Shown here in pieces: positions 21,777-31,023 of a stretch of DNA of 64,000 nucleotides. Both the position numbers and the translations under genes were made by a program. The stretch is from NCBI RefSeq assembly GCF_020883455.1, contig NZ_CP086615.1, forward strand, positions 930,001-994,000, in the 5' to 3' direction. How positions within the stretch are numbered: the first letter of the stretch is position 1; the number at the start of each line of letters is the position of its first letter. The DNA is from Spiribacter halobius (lineage in GTDB: Bacteria > Pseudomonadota > Gammaproteobacteria > Nitrococcales > Nitrococcaceae). Below the pieces are notes generated by a model that saw nothing but the letters and a program-made list of their open reading frames with translations, was not told the origin of the DNA and made no database searches.

Positions 21777-22565
21777 TTACACCACGCAGCGTTCGAGGAT
21801 GAACTCCACGTCGCCCTCCACCTGGCGCGGGCGTTCGCCGGCCTCCGGCTGCTCCAGGAAGCGGATGGTGCAGAAATGCTTGCTGCCGCTGATCTCCGGG
21901 AAGCAGGTGGCGTCCCGCGGGAGGGAGACACGCAGCATCTGGTACGGCGTGGCCCGGTCCAGGGTGCCCTGGTAGCCGCCGCCACGGGCCACCTCCGTCA
22001 CCGGATCGGCGCTGTCCCGGAGCAGGCGCAGGATCAGCCGGGTGCCCTCGCGCAGGATCTGGAAGCCGCTGAACCAGCGTTCCAGGTGGGCGCGGCGCTC
22101 GCTGTGCGGCGCCTGCAGCCAGAGATGGTATCCCGGCAGGTCGAAGGCGCAGGTGCCGCCGAGTATCCCCGAGCGCTGGATGATGGCGCCGAGGAACTCG
22201 TTGTCCTTGACGAAGCCCGGGATGCCCGGAGGCGCCTCGCGCAGGCGCTCGTTCACCGAGCGGCATTCGTTGAGCACGGGCTCCAGCCGCCGGCCATCCA
22301 CCCCCGGGCGCTCCTGCAGGCTCTCCAGGGTGGTGACCAGGCGCTCCAGCTCCTTCTGGATCTCCGAGCGCAGGTCGCCGCGGGAGAGCAGGGAGACCAG
22401 GTCCACCAGGGCGTTGACCGCCATCCGGCTGTGCCACTCGCTCTCGCCCGCGGTGCCGAACTCGCCCTGGGCGAACAGGTACTCCAGGCGCAACAGCGTG
22501 CGTATCCGCTCGTTCAGCGGATGCTCGAAGAGGATGCGGTCTTCCCGGTCCGGCGTGTCCGCCAT
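21777..22565 (-). CDS. zapD: Cell division protein ZapD
   Basis: ZapD cross-links FtsZ filaments by binding the FtsZ C-terminal peptide. The 262-residue product matches the YacF/ZapD family throughout: [19 protein letters not shown] near the start, HFCTIRF near the end, and a mixed helical and beta fold. It is slightly longer than E. coli ZapD (247). The coaE-zapD-yacG order is conserved in gammaproteobacteria. Confidence 0.95.
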   Translation of the reverse strand: MADTPDREDRILFEHPLNERIRTLLRLEYLFAQGEFGTAGESEWHSRMAVNALVDLVSLLSRGDLRSEIQKELERLVTTLESLQERPGVDGRRLEPVLNECRSVNERLREAPPGIPGFVKDNEFLGAIIQRSGILGGTCAFDLPGYHLWLQAPHSERRAHLERWFSGFQILREGTRLILRLLRDSADPVTEVARGGGYQGTLDRATPYQMLRVSLPRDATCFPEISGSKHFCTIRFLEQPEAGERPRQVEGDVEFILERCVV

Positions 22566-22631
22566 CAGGAGCTGCTCAATGCCTATGATGATCTCCCATT
22601 GTCACCCAGGATCACGAGGAACCCAACTGGC

Positions 22632-23228
22632 CTAACCGGAAAGTCTCCGATAGCGCTGGTCCAGCGCCGCGACGGCGGCCTCCAGGGCGGCGCGATCGCC
22701 GTCGTTCTCGATGACGTCATCCGCCGCGGCGAGCCGGTCAGCCCGCGTGGCCTGACGGGCGAGGACGGCATCCGCGGCGTCGCGATCGATGCCGTCGCGG
22801 GCCATCAGCCGCTGTCGCTGGGTAGCGACGGCGGCGTCCACCACCAGTACCCGGTCCACGAGGTGCTGCCAGCCTTTCTCCACCAGCAGCGGCACCACCA
22901 GGATCGCATAGGGGCCCGTGGCCGCGGCCAGCCGCTCCCGGGCCAGGGCCTCTATCCGCGGATGGGTGATGGCCTCGAGGCGGGCGAGCGCCGCCGCGTC
23001 GGCGAACACCCGCTGGCGCAGGCGGGCGCGATCGAGGGTGCCATCGGCGGCGAGGACATCCTTGCCGAAGGCGTCGACGACCTCGGCAAGGCCGGCGGTG
23101 CCCGGGGCCACCACCTCGCGTGCCAGCTCATCGGTGTCCACCACCGGCACCCCGCGGCGGGCGAAGGCCTCGGCGGCGGCGGTTTTGCCGCTGGCGATGC
23201 CGCCGGTCAACCCCACCACCAGCACCAT
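22632..23228 (-). CDS. coaE: Dephospho-CoA kinase
   Basis: CoaE phosphorylates dephospho-CoA, the last step of coenzyme A synthesis, in the cytoplasm. The product is about 198 residues with the P-loop GLTGGIASGKT at 6-16, DTDELAREVV, and the lid/CoA segment THPRIEA. The ATG at 23228 was chosen; a GTG at 23231 directly before it is equally possible. It lies tightly behind pilD. Confidence 0.95.
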   Translation of the reverse strand: MVLVVGLTGGIASGKTAAAEAFARRGVPVVDTDELAREVVAPGTAGLAEVVDAFGKDVLAADGTLDRARLRQRVFADAAALARLEAITHPRIEALARERLAAATGPYAILVVPLLVEKGWQHLVDRVLVVDAAVATQRQRLMARDGIDRDAADAVLARQATRADRLAAADDVIENDGDRAALEAAVAALDQRYRRLSG

Positions 23229-23231
23229 CAC

Positions 23232-24101
23232 TCAGCGGAGCCCCGAGAAGCCGAGGTAGGCATCGATCAGCGGCTCACCCCAGAGCAGGGCGATCCAGCC
23301 GGCGGCGGCGAGGTAGGGGCCGAAGGGGATGGGCTGATCGCGATGGCGGCCGAGGCCGAGGATCATCCCCACCCCCACCAGCGCCCCCACGAGGGATGAC
23401 AGCAGAATCACCAGCGGCAGCTGGCTCCAGCCGAGCCATGCGCCAAGCAGCGCCAGCAGCTTGAAGTCGCCGTGGCCCATGCCCTCCTTGCCGGTGAGCA
23501 GGCGGAAGCCGTGGTAGACGAGCCACAGGGTCAGATAGCCCGCGGCGGCGCCAACGATGGCGGTGGCCGGGGCCACGAACACGCCGCCGACGCTGAGCAG
23601 CAGTCCGAGCCACAGCCCCGGCAGCGTCAGCGAGTCCGGCAGCAGCTGGTGGTCCAGGTCGATGACGGTGAGGGCGATCAGCAGCCAGGTGAGCACCAGC
23701 GCCGCGAGCCCCGCCGGGGTGGCGCCGAAGTGCAGGATCACCACCACCGAGAGCAGCGCAGTGACCGCCTCGATCAGCGGGTAGCGGGCGCTGATGCGCG
23801 CGCCGCAGTCACGGCAGCGCCCGCGCAGCAGCAGCCAGCCGAGCAGCGGGATGTTGTCCCAGGGGCGGATGGCGTGACCGCAGGCGGGGCAGCGGGAGCC
23901 GGGGTGGACGAGGCTTACCGCCTCGCCTTCGGGGGGCGGGGCACCGGTGAGCTCGGCGCACTGGGCCTGCCAGTCGCGCTCCATCATCACCGGCAGGCGC
24001 AGGATGACCACGTTCAGGAAGCTGCCCACCAGCAGTCCCAGGACGGCGGTCGCCACGGCGAGCAGCAGCGGATCGGCAGCCAGGATGTCGAGCAGGCCCA
24101 T
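23232..24101 (-). CDS. pilD: Type IV prepilin peptidase / N-methyltransferase
   Basis: PilD cleaves prepilin leaders after glycine and methylates the new N-terminus in the inner membrane. The 289-residue product has a cytoplasmic zinc domain with two CxxC pairs (CPAC and CRDC, about residues 70-100). The aspartate protease residues are in VIDLDHQLLPD and in GMGHGDFK. Eight membrane helices fit the family. The ATG at 24101 was preferred to a longer frame. It would process the pilins encoded at 42542-50647. Confidence 0.96.
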   Translation of the reverse strand: MGLLDILAADPLLLAVATAVLGLLVGSFLNVVILRLPVMMERDWQAQCAELTGAPPPEGEAVSLVHPGSRCPACGHAIRPWDNIPLLGWLLLRGRCRDCGARISARYPLIEAVTALLSVVVILHFGATPAGLAALVLTWLLIALTVIDLDHQLLPDSLTLPGLWLGLLLSVGGVFVAPATAIVGAAAGYLTLWLVYHGFRLLTGKEGMGHGDFKLLALLGAWLGWSQLPLVILLSSLVGALVGVGMILGLGRHRDQPIPFGPYLAAAGWIALLWGEPLIDAYLGFSGLR

Positions 24102-24152
24102 GCGGACTCCTCTGCGGCCCGCGCACAGCGCGGGCCGGGGCACCGCCCGGCG

Positions 24153-25382
24153 TCAGACCACCGAGCCGAGCTTGAAGATCGGCAGGTACATGGCGATGAC
24201 CAGGCCGCCCACGAGCACGCCGAGCACCGCCATGATCAACGGCTCCAGCAGGCTGCTCAGGCTGTCGATGGCGTTGTCCACCTCCTCCTCGTAGAAGTCG
24301 GCGACCTTGGCAAGCATGGCGTCGAGGGAACCGGCCTCCTCGCCGATGGCGATCATCTGCACCACCATGTGCGGGAAGAGCTTGGTCTGCTCCACCGACC
24401 ACTGCAGCTGCTGGCCGGTGGCGACCTCGTCCTGCATGCCCCGCACGGCCTCGCCGTACACGGCGTTGCCCGTGGCGCCGGCTACCGAGCCCAGCGCCTC
24501 CACCAGCGGCACGCCGGCGGCGAACATGGTGGAGAGGGTGCGGGCGAAGCGGGCAATGGCCGCCTTGCGCAGGATGCTGCCCACCACCGGGATGCGCAGG
24601 GCCACCCGGTCGAGAAAGTGAGCGAAGCGCCGGGAGCGTTTCTTCGCCTCTAGGAAGAGCACCACCCCGCCGATCAGCCCGCCGAAGATCGCCCACCACC
24701 AGGCGCGGAAGAAGTCCGAGAGATTCAGCACCATCCGGGTGAAGGCCGGCAGGTCGGCGCCGAAGCCGCGGAACAGGCTCTCGAACTGCGGCACGACGAA
24801 GATCAGCAGGATGGCCGTTACCGCGAACGCCACCACCAGCACGGCGGTGGGGTAGAACAGGGCCTTGCGGATCTTCTTCTTGATCGACTCGGTTTTTTCC
24901 TTGTAGGTCGCGATCTTGTCCAGCAGCGTGTCCAGCACGCCCGCCTGCTCGCCGGCGTTGACCAGGTTGCAGACCAGCTCGTCAAAGTAGAGCGGATGCT
25001 TGCCGAGGGCCTCGGAGAGCGCGGTGCCGGACTCGACGTCGTCCTTGATCGCCATCACCAGCTTGCGCATGGACGGGTTCTCGTGGCCCCGTCCGATGAT
25101 GTCGAAGGCCTGCACCAGCGGCACGCCGGAGTTCAGCATGGTGGAGAGCTGGCGGGTGAACACGGCGATGTCGCCGGGGGTGATCTTCTTGCTGCGCTTG
25201 CCCTCGAGCAGCTGCGAGAGGCTCGACTTGCGGCGGATCTTCTGCGCGGCGATGCCCTGCTGGCGCAGCGTCAGGCGCAGCCGGGACGGATTCTCCGCCT
25301 GGCTGTCGCCCTTGACCTTGCGACCCTGACGGTCGACGCCCTCCCAGGTGAAGCTTGCGAGCTTCGCTGCTTTCTCGGCCAT
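24153..25382 (-). CDS. pilC: Type IV pilus inner-membrane platform protein
   Basis: PilC is the membrane platform that couples the PilB motor to pilin insertion. The 409-residue product is a GspF-family protein with two repeated cytoplasmic helical domains (FTRQLSTMLNSGVPLVQAF and FARTLSTMFAAGVPLVEAL) and three membrane helices. It follows pilB by 13 bases in the same operon. Length is typical. Confidence 0.97.
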   Translation of the reverse strand: MAEKAAKLASFTWEGVDRQGRKVKGDSQAENPSRLRLTLRQQGIAAQKIRRKSSLSQLLEGKRSKKITPGDIAVFTRQLSTMLNSGVPLVQAFDIIGRGHENPSMRKLVMAIKDDVESGTALSEALGKHPLYFDELVCNLVNAGEQAGVLDTLLDKIATYKEKTESIKKKIRKALFYPTAVLVVAFAVTAILLIFVVPQFESLFRGFGADLPAFTRMVLNLSDFFRAWWWAIFGGLIGGVVLFLEAKKRSRRFAHFLDRVALRIPVVGSILRKAAIARFARTLSTMFAAGVPLVEALGSVAGATGNAVYGEAVRGMQDEVATGQQLQWSVEQTKLFPHMVVQMIAIGEEAGSLDAMLAKVADFYEEEVDNAIDSLSSLLEPLIMAVLGVLVGGLVIAMYLPIFKLGSVV

Positions 25383-25395
25383 ACCTAGCCCAACC

Positions 25396-27114
25396 TCAGT
25401 CCACGGTCACGCGGTTGATCTCCTCCAGGCTCGTCACACCCTGGCGGACCTTCATCAGCCCGGAGGTGCGCAGGTCCCGGATCCCTTCCTTCTCCGCCTG
25501 TTCGGCGATCTGCATGGCGTTGCCGCCCTCGAGGATCAGCCGCTCGGTGGCCTCGCTCACCGGCATCACCTGATAGATGCCGACGCGGCCCTTGTAGCCG
25601 TTGGTGCACTGGTCGCAGCCCTTGGCGGTGTAGACGGTGAGGTCATCCAGCTCGTCCTCGCGGAAACCCTCCTTCAGCAGGGCCTCGCGCGGGATGTCCA
25701 CCGGCTCCTTGCAGTGCTTGCACAGCCGCCGCGCCAGGCGCTGGGCGATGATGAGGTTCACCGAGGAGGCGATGTTGTAGGGCGGCACGCCCATGTTGGC
25801 GAGTCGCGTCAGCGTCTGCGGCGCATCGTTGGTGTGCAGGGTGGAGAGCACCAGATGGCCGGTCTGAGCGGCCTTCACCGCGATCTCCGCGGTCTCCAGG
25901 TCGCGGATCTCACCCACCATGATGATGTCCGGATCCTGGCGCAGGAAGGCACGCAGGGCGGTGGGGAAGGTGAGCCCCGCCTTGAGGTTCACGTGCACCT
26001 GGTTGATGCCGGTGACGTTGATCTCCACCGGATCCTCGACCGTCGAGATGTTGCGGTCGGCGGTGTTGAGGATGTTGAGCGCGGTGTAGAGCGAGACCGT
26101 CTTGCCGGAGCCGGTGGGGCCGGTCACCAGCACCATCCCGTAGGGCCGGTGGATGGCCTCCATGAACAGCGCCTTCTGGTCCTCCTCGTAGCCGAGCTGG
26201 TCGATGCCCATCTGGGCCGTGCTCGGATCGAGGATACGCAGCACGATCTTCTCGCCGTAGATCGTCGGCAGCGTGTTGACGCGGAACTCGATGGCCCTGC
26301 GCCGGGAGATGTTCATCTTGATGCGCCCGTCCTGGGGCACCCGACGCTCGGCGATGTCCATGCGCGCCATGACCTTGATGCGCGCGGACATGCGCAGGGC
26401 GAGGCCGATGGGCGGCGCGGCCACCTCCCGCAGCACGCCGTCCTGACGGAAGCGCACCCGGTATTCCTTTTCGTAGGGCTCGAAGTGGATGTCCGAGGCG
26501 CCCTTGTTGATGGCGTCCAGCAGCACCTTGTTGATGAAGCGCACGACCGGCGCGTCGTCCTCGTCGCCGGAGGCTCCGGCGTCGTCCTCGCTGCGCTCCT
26601 CGCCGCCGCTGACGTCCAGGTTCTCCAGGTCCTGGTCCAGGTCCATGTCCGAGAAGGCCGCACCGCTGTCTTCCAGCGCCTTCTCGATGACGGTGCCGAG
26701 CTTGTCGTCCTCCACCAGTACCGGGTCGGTGCTGAGCCCGGTGTGGAACTTGAACTCGTCCAGGGCCTCGAGGTTGGTGGGGTCGGAGACGGCGACGAAC
26801 AGGCGCTTGCCGCGCTTGACCAGGGGCAGCGCGCGGTGGTGGCGGATCAGGCGCTCGCTGACCAGGGATACCGAGGCGTGGGAGAGGTCCAGGGCGGCGA
26901 GGTCGAATACCGGCACGCCGAACTCGGCCGCGGCGGAGCCCGCCACTGCCGCTGCCGGCACGAGCTTCTGTTCGACCAGATAGGTGACGAACGACTGCTT
27001 CGCCGTGCGCGCGTCTTCCAGCGCCTGGCGTGCATCGTCCTCGCTGATCAGTCCATCCCGCGCCAGCCGGCCGGCAAGGCCGCCGAGCCTGACGGAAGGG
27101 TTCGCCGTCGCCAT
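25396..27114 (-). CDS. pilB: Type IV pilus extension ATPase
   Basis: PilB is the hexameric ATPase that powers pilus extension. The 572-residue product has an N-terminal GspE-N/MshEN domain, Walker A GPTGSGKT at about 332-339, the Asp box MVGEIRDLETAE, the His box LSTLHTNDA and a tetracysteine zinc site (CKHC, then CDQC). The N-terminal MshEN-type region binds c-di-GMP in some relatives. The gene upstream encodes a FimX-like protein. No pilA lies beside it, unlike in P. aeruginosa. Confidence 0.97.
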   Translation of the reverse strand: MATANPSVRLGGLAGRLARDGLISEDDARQALEDARTAKQSFVTYLVEQKLVPAAAVAGSAAAEFGVPVFDLAALDLSHASVSLVSERLIRHHRALPLVKRGKRLFVAVSDPTNLEALDEFKFHTGLSTDPVLVEDDKLGTVIEKALEDSGAAFSDMDLDQDLENLDVSGGEERSEDDAGASGDEDDAPVVRFINKVLLDAINKGASDIHFEPYEKEYRVRFRQDGVLREVAAPPIGLALRMSARIKVMARMDIAERRVPQDGRIKMNISRRRAIEFRVNTLPTIYGEKIVLRILDPSTAQMGIDQLGYEEDQKALFMEAIHRPYGMVLVTGPTGSGKTVSLYTALNILNTADRNISTVEDPVEINVTGINQVHVNLKAGLTFPTALRAFLRQDPDIIMVGEIRDLETAEIAVKAAQTGHLVLSTLHTNDAPQTLTRLANMGVPPYNIASSVNLIIAQRLARRLCKHCKEPVDIPREALLKEGFREDELDDLTVYTAKGCDQCTNGYKGRVGIYQVMPVSEATERLILEGGNAMQIAEQAEKEGIRDLRTSGLMKVRQGVTSLEEINRVTVD

Positions 27115-27211
27115 GAGTGGAGTATCCCCCTTTGCACTGCGCTTGGGCCTTCAGGCCGCGCAGGCGCCCCGTTCCGGCTCCGTCGGCCCGCCCCGCGACC
27201 TGCAGCCGGTC

Positions 27212-27241
27212 ACTATACGACAGGCAGTTCGGGCTTCGGAA
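27212..27241 (-). promoter_or_regulatory. Candidate pilB operon promoter
   Basis: In the 209-base spacer before pilB, the minus strand has TATAGT (27212-27217) as a good -10 and a weak TTCCGA (27236-27241) 18 bases upstream. This is about 100 bases before the pilB ATG. The -35 match is poor, so an activator or another sigma factor is possible. Confidence 0.35.
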
Positions 27242-27323
27242 CGCGGACCCTGGGGACCGATGGCACCACGCGCACGACGGACGGTCCGTGCCTCAGTTCG
27301 CAAATCCGGCGTGTGCCCGCCGC

Positions 27324-29120
27324 TCAGGCCCCCTCCTGCGGGGCGCTGGCGAAAATCGCCTCCGGCGCCTGCATGAAGTAGCCCTGGATATAGGCCACAC
27401 CCGCCTGCCAGAGCACGGAGAGATTGGCCGCGTCCTGTACCAGACAGGCGATGGTGCGGATGTCCCGGTCGGCGGCGCTGCGGGCGATCTCCCGCACGCG
27501 CTCCACCCGTTCCGGATGCTGGACGAGCTCGTCGGTCAGCCGGTGGGAGAGCTTGAGGAAGTCGAAGGCCGGGCCCTGCAGGGTCTGCTCCGCGGGCTCC
27601 AGGCTGTCGTCGTAGTGCTCCACCGCGAGCCTGCAGCCGAGCCGCCGCAGCGCCTGCATCGCGGCCTGCGATCGCTCGCGCCGGGCGCACAGGGTGGGGT
27701 GGGAGAGCTGCAGCACCAGGCGGGCGGGTGCCACGCCATGCGCCTCCATGCGCTCCCCCAGCCAGGCGGTGAGCTCCGGGTCCTCCAGGCTCTCCGGAAA
27801 CAGCTTCACGAACAGGGTCGGGCCGTCGGTGTCGTGGGTGGCCAGCACCTCCAGCGCCCGCTCGAGTACGCCGCGGTCCAGCGCCGGCGCATGGCCGCCC
27901 TCGCGCACAGTGCGCACGAAGTCCGCCGGCAGGGCATCGCCGCCGCCGTCGGCGAGGCGCACGAAGACCTCGAAGAAGCTCCCGGGATGGCCGCTAAGGC
28001 TCGAGATCGGCTGATAGACCAGGCGCAGCGCATCGTCCTCCAGGGCCCGGCGGATGCGCCGCTCCAGAGCCCGGTCCACCGGCCCCTGGGCGTTGCCGCC
28101 GTCGTCGGCGCCGGAGAACAGCGTCTCCGGCAGGGGCAGCGCACCGTCGATCACTGCGTGCCCGACCCGAAGGCCGGGCAGCTCGGCACCGGCCGCCTCG
28201 CGCACCGCCCGCACCTGGCGGGCAAGCGCGGCCTCGTCCGCCGCCGTCAGTGCCGCCGCTGTTCGCTCGCCGAGCACGACCGTCGCGGCGAGCGCCGGCA
28301 GTCGCGCCCGCAGCAGGTCGAGCCCGGCAGCCAGCGTTGCCTCGTCGGTATCCAGGGCAATGACCGCAGGCACCTCGCCCACGGCGGCCGCCCGTTCGCG
28401 CAGGGAAGCGGCCGCAACCGCCGCCGGTGCCGGCGGGAGGCCGCCGCTGGCCAGATCATGGCGGGCCGCGAGCGCGGCCACGGCACGCCGCCGGCCGAGG
28501 GCCGCGGCGCGCTGGACCAGGGTGAGGGCGGGCGTATCCCCGACGGGGCGCACCTCGGCGCCGGCGAGGCCGGGTGTCTGCTCGATCAGCCGTGCCAGCC
28601 GCCGGGCGATGCCGGTGCGCAGCAGGACAAGCTCGGGCGCGCTCGCAACAAGTTCGCCAAGCAGTGCATCGCCCACCCGTAGGACGCGTACCTTGCCGCC
28701 TGCCTCCTCCAGCCGCTCGGCCAGTGCGTCGTCGTCCCCGCGATCGGTGACCAGGGCGATCGTGGGTGCCCCGGCGTTGAGCAACGTCCAGACCAGATCG
28801 CGCAGGACGCCGACGGGCAGTCCGGGGTCGAGCACGGCATCGACACCGGCCTCACTGGCCGTCAGCGCGAGGTTGAGGTCCGTCTGCGGTACCCGTGCCA
28901 CCAGGCAGGGCGCCCCTGGCAGCCCGGCCAGGTGTGCGGCAGCGGCCTCGTTCCAGTCCGCCACAATGGCGGCCGGCGCCTGGGCGCGTGCGGCGTTGGC
29001 AAGCACGGAGCAGCTGGCGAAACCGCGCGCGCGCAGGCCGAAGGTGCGCAGACCCGTCACCAGGCGCTGTCCGTCCGCGGCGTCGCCGGTGCAGACGTAC
29101 ACGGGGTGTGCAGCCGTCAT
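27324..29120 (-). CDS. FimX-like protein with degenerate EAL domain
   Basis: The 598-residue product has a receiver-like N-terminus, a poorly conserved middle where a GGDEF-type domain would fit (about 240-345), and an EAL-type barrel from about 352. The barrel keeps its frame (LVYQPISSL, DFLKLSHRL, YIQGYFMQAPE) but its active site is lost: EAL is EVF near 384, the metal-binding Asn is Lys in FVKLFPESL, and the DDFGTG loop is EHYDDSL. It is probably a c-di-GMP receptor or scaffold, not a phosphodiesterase. P. aeruginosa FimX, also degenerate, binds c-di-GMP and PilB. The position directly upstream of pilB supports that role. Confidence 0.75.
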   Translation of the reverse strand: MTAAHPVYVCTGDAADGQRLVTGLRTFGLRARGFASCSVLANAARAQAPAAIVADWNEAAAAHLAGLPGAPCLVARVPQTDLNLALTASEAGVDAVLDPGLPVGVLRDLVWTLLNAGAPTIALVTDRGDDDALAERLEEAGGKVRVLRVGDALLGELVASAPELVLLRTGIARRLARLIEQTPGLAGAEVRPVGDTPALTLVQRAAALGRRRAVAALAARHDLASGGLPPAPAAVAAASLRERAAAVGEVPAVIALDTDEATLAAGLDLLRARLPALAATVVLGERTAAALTAADEAALARQVRAVREAAGAELPGLRVGHAVIDGALPLPETLFSGADDGGNAQGPVDRALERRIRRALEDDALRLVYQPISSLSGHPGSFFEVFVRLADGGGDALPADFVRTVREGGHAPALDRGVLERALEVLATHDTDGPTLFVKLFPESLEDPELTAWLGERMEAHGVAPARLVLQLSHPTLCARRERSQAAMQALRRLGCRLAVEHYDDSLEPAEQTLQGPAFDFLKLSHRLTDELVQHPERVERVREIARSAADRDIRTIACLVQDAANLSVLWQAGVAYIQGYFMQAPEAIFASAPQEGA

Positions 29121-29242
29121 TGCGGCATCCTTGTAGCTCGTGCTGGTGCTGTGCTGTCCCGAGGGCTATCGGCGCCCCTTGGGGTCGCTTGAGGGCGGGG
29201 CGTGTATCAGGGGGGGTTGGGCGCGGCCGGACCGGCCGATAC

Positions 29243-29266
29243 GGCCGGCGGCGGGCGCCGCCGGCC
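29243..29266. terminator. GC hairpin after the HU gene
   Basis: A perfect 11-bp stem (GGCCGGCGGCG, 2-base loop, CGCCGCCGGCC) lies 10 bases past the HU stop on the minus strand. There is no clear U-tract. It is placed as a terminator for the HU gene, but could be only a strong structure. The rest of the 155-base spacer before the EAL gene shows nothing else. Confidence 0.45.
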
Positions 29267-29275
29267 GGGGCGCGC

Positions 29276-29566
29276 TCAGCGGTTGACCTGATCCTTGAAG
29301 GCCTTGCCGGGCCGGAAGGCCGGCACCTTGCTGGCGGCGATGCGGATGCTCTCGCCCGTCTGTGGATTGCGCCCGGTGCGGGCGGCACGCTCGCTGCGGG
29401 TGAAACGGCCGAAGCCCGTGATGCTGACATCGGTGCCGTCCGCCACCGTGTCCTGAATGGTGTCGAACAGTGCGTCGACCACCTCCGAAACCGTCTTGCG
29501 GGTCACCCCATCCGTGTTGTCGCGCACGGCGTCGATCAGCTGGCTCTTATTCATGACAGGCTTCAT
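29276..29566 (-). CDS. HU family DNA-binding protein
   Basis: HU is a small histone-like protein that bends and compacts DNA as a dimer. The product has the family core RAARTGRNPQTGESIRIAAS and the end VPAFRPGKAFKDQVN, and resembles E. coli HU-beta, which starts MNKSQLI. An ATG at 29566 has a GGGAGA Shine-Dalgarno nine bases upstream and gives 96 residues. An ATG at 29554 gives exactly the MNKSQLI start. I report the former on ribosome-site grounds. The gene stands alone. Confidence 0.93.
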   Translation of the reverse strand: MKPVMNKSQLIDAVRDNTDGVTRKTVSEVVDALFDTIQDTVADGTDVSITGFGRFTRSERAARTGRNPQTGESIRIAASKVPAFRPGKAFKDQVNR

Positions 29567-29675
29567 CTCGCGTCTCCCTTCAGCGCTAGTGCAGGCAGGT
29601 ATGGGGATCGCCGGGCCGCACCCGGCCGGTCCTGACGCGGCAGTTGAGCAGACTCGGGAGCGGCGTGTCCAGGAG

Positions 29676-29702
29676 CGCCCGCGGCGCACCGCGCCGCGGG
29701 CG
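29676..29702. repeat. GC-rich perfect hairpin upstream of HU
   Basis: A 12-bp perfect stem (CGCCCGCGGCGC, loop ACC, GCGCCGCGGGCG) lies in the 374-base region between HU and tRNA-Pro. That region also holds the heptad element at 29714-29906 and the tRNA-Pro terminator. I see no gene in it and no convincing HU promoter. Confidence 0.6.
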
Positions 29703-29713
29703 AGGTCATGGGC

Positions 29714-29906
29714 GAGTTCAAAGTTGCAAGTTCAAAGTTCAAAGGGGGAGGGCGCCGGAGTCGTCGACAACCTTTGTCTTTTTAATTCCGACGCTTAAGA
29801 CTGATTGCGTGCAGGCCGGCGGCGATCCCCTCGGCCTTGGTGTCGCCACCCGACGTCAGAAGGTGCTGCTTCCGAACTTTGGACTTGAAACTTTGAACTT
29901 GAAACT
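29714..29906. repeat. Heptad-type inverted repeat element, copy 2
   Basis: The left arm (about 29715-29744) is a run of AGTTCAAAG/AGTTGCA units. The right arm (about 29875-29906) is the inverse, with CTTTGAACTTGAAAC units. They enclose about 130 bases that include an AT-rich patch (CTTTGTCTTTTTAATTCC). The layout is the same as copy 1 at 19935-20070, with shared AAGTTGCAAGTT sequence. Confidence 0.65.
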
Positions 29907-29907
29907 A

Positions 29908-29937
29908 AAAATCCCGCGCCGGAGGCGCGGGATTTTT
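29908..29937 (-). terminator. Rho-independent terminator of tRNA-Pro
   Basis: TCCCGCGCC and GGCGCGGGA form a strong stem with a short TCC loop, preceded by A5 and followed by a T-run in both orientations. On the minus strand it starts four bases past the tRNA CCA end. It can also work in the other direction. Confidence 0.85.
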
Positions 29938-29940
29938 GAC

Positions 29941-30017
29941 TGGTCGGGGTGACTGGATTCGAACCAGCGACTCCTGCCTCCCGAAGACAGTGCTCTACCA
30001 AGCTGAGCTACACCCCG
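29941..30017 (-). tRNA. tRNA-Pro (anticodon CGG)
   Basis: On the minus strand a 77-base cloverleaf starts CGGGGTGTAGCTCAGCTTGG and ends with the matching CACCCCG acceptor strand, discriminator A and encoded CCA. The anticodon stem CTGTC/GGCAG encloses loop TTCGGGA, giving CGG, which reads the CCG proline codon common in this GC-rich DNA. The T-arm reads CTGGTTCGAATCCAG. It lies 28 bases after ispB and may share its transcript. Confidence 0.97.
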
Positions 30018-30045
30018 GAAACTCCCGGCGGCCACTGGTCGGGGC

Positions 30046-31023
30046 TCAGTGGTCGCGGCTGATGGCGAAGTCGGCGAGCGTCTCGAGGGCGTTGCGGAAC
30101 TCGCCTTCGGGCAGCTCGCGCAGGGCCTCGCGGGCCTTCCCGGCCTCTGCCTCAGCGAGGGCGCGAGTATAGGGAATCGCCCCCGCGCGCGCAATGGCCT
30201 CGCGAACGGCGGCGATGTCGTCGCGACCCCCCTGCTCGATGACGCGGCGCAGCAGTGCCCGGGTGTCCTCGTCGGTGGTGGCGAGGGTGCGGATGAGCGG
30301 CAGCGTCGGCTTGCCCTCGGCGAGGTCGTCGCCCAGGTTCTTGCCGATGTGCTGCGGGTCGCCGTCGTAGTCGAGGGCGTCGTCGATGAGCTGGAAGGCG
30401 TTGCCAAGGTGGCGGCCATAGGCCGCCGTGGCATCGGCGAGGGCACCATCCCCCGGTGCCGCGAGATGGGCGCCGAGCCGGCAGCCGGCCTCGAACAGCG
30501 CCGCGGTCTTGCGGTAGATCACCTCGCGGTAGCGCGCCTCGGTGACATCCGGGTCGTGCACATGCAGCAGCTGGAGCACCTCGCCTTCGGCGATGGTGTT
30601 GGTGGTGCGCGAGAACACCTCCATGACGTGCATGTCCTGCAGCTCCACCATCATCTGGAACGAGCGCGTATAGAGGAAGTCGCCCACCAGGACGCTCGCC
30701 TCGTTGCCCCAGATCTGGTTTGCGGTCTCCCGCCCGCGGCGCACCTCGGAGTCGTCCACCACGTCGTCGTGCAGCAGGGTGGCGGTATGGATGAGCTCGA
30801 CAATGGCAGCCAGCAGGGCGTGGTCGTCGCGCTCGCCGGCCAGCCCCGCGGCACGCGCGGTGAGCACCACCACCAGCGGGCGCAGGCGCTTGCCGCCGCC
30901 GCCGATGATGTAGTTGCCGAGCTGATTGATCAGGGAGACGTCGGAGCGCAGGCGCGCGCGGATGAGCTGGTCCACCGTCGCCATGTCGTCGGCGACGAGG
31001 GCGCGGAGCGGTGCGAGGTCCAT
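30046..31023 (-). CDS. ispB: All-trans polyprenyl (octaprenyl) diphosphate synthase
   Basis: IspB extends farnesyl diphosphate with isopentenyl diphosphate to make the ubiquinone side chain. The 325-residue product has the first Asp-rich motif [12 protein letters not shown], the GKRLRPL substrate loop and the second motif DDALDYDGD. The ATG at 31023 gives the normal N-terminus; the longer frame upstream has no similarity. It lies divergent to rplU-rpmA, its usual place in gammaproteobacteria. Confidence 0.95.
   Translation of the reverse strand: MDLAPLRALVADDMATVDQLIRARLRSDVSLINQLGNYIIGGGGKRLRPLVVVLTARAAGLAGERDDHALLAAIVELIHTATLLHDDVVDDSEVRRGRETANQIWGNEASVLVGDFLYTRSFQMMVELQDMHVMEVFSRTTNTIAEGEVLQLLHVHDPDVTEARYREVIYRKTAALFEAGCRLGAHLAAPGDGALADATAAYGRHLGNAFQLIDDALDYDGDPQHIGKNLGDDLAEGKPTLPLIRTLATTDEDTRALLRRVIEQGGRDDIAAVREAIARAGAIPYTRALAEAEAGKAREALRELPEGEFRNALETLADFAISRDH

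Noticed and set aside
29760-29795. T-rich stretch (CTTTGTCTTTTTAATTCC) as a terminator
   Set aside because: No stable stem precedes it on either strand; it is the AT-rich centre of the heptad-type repeat.
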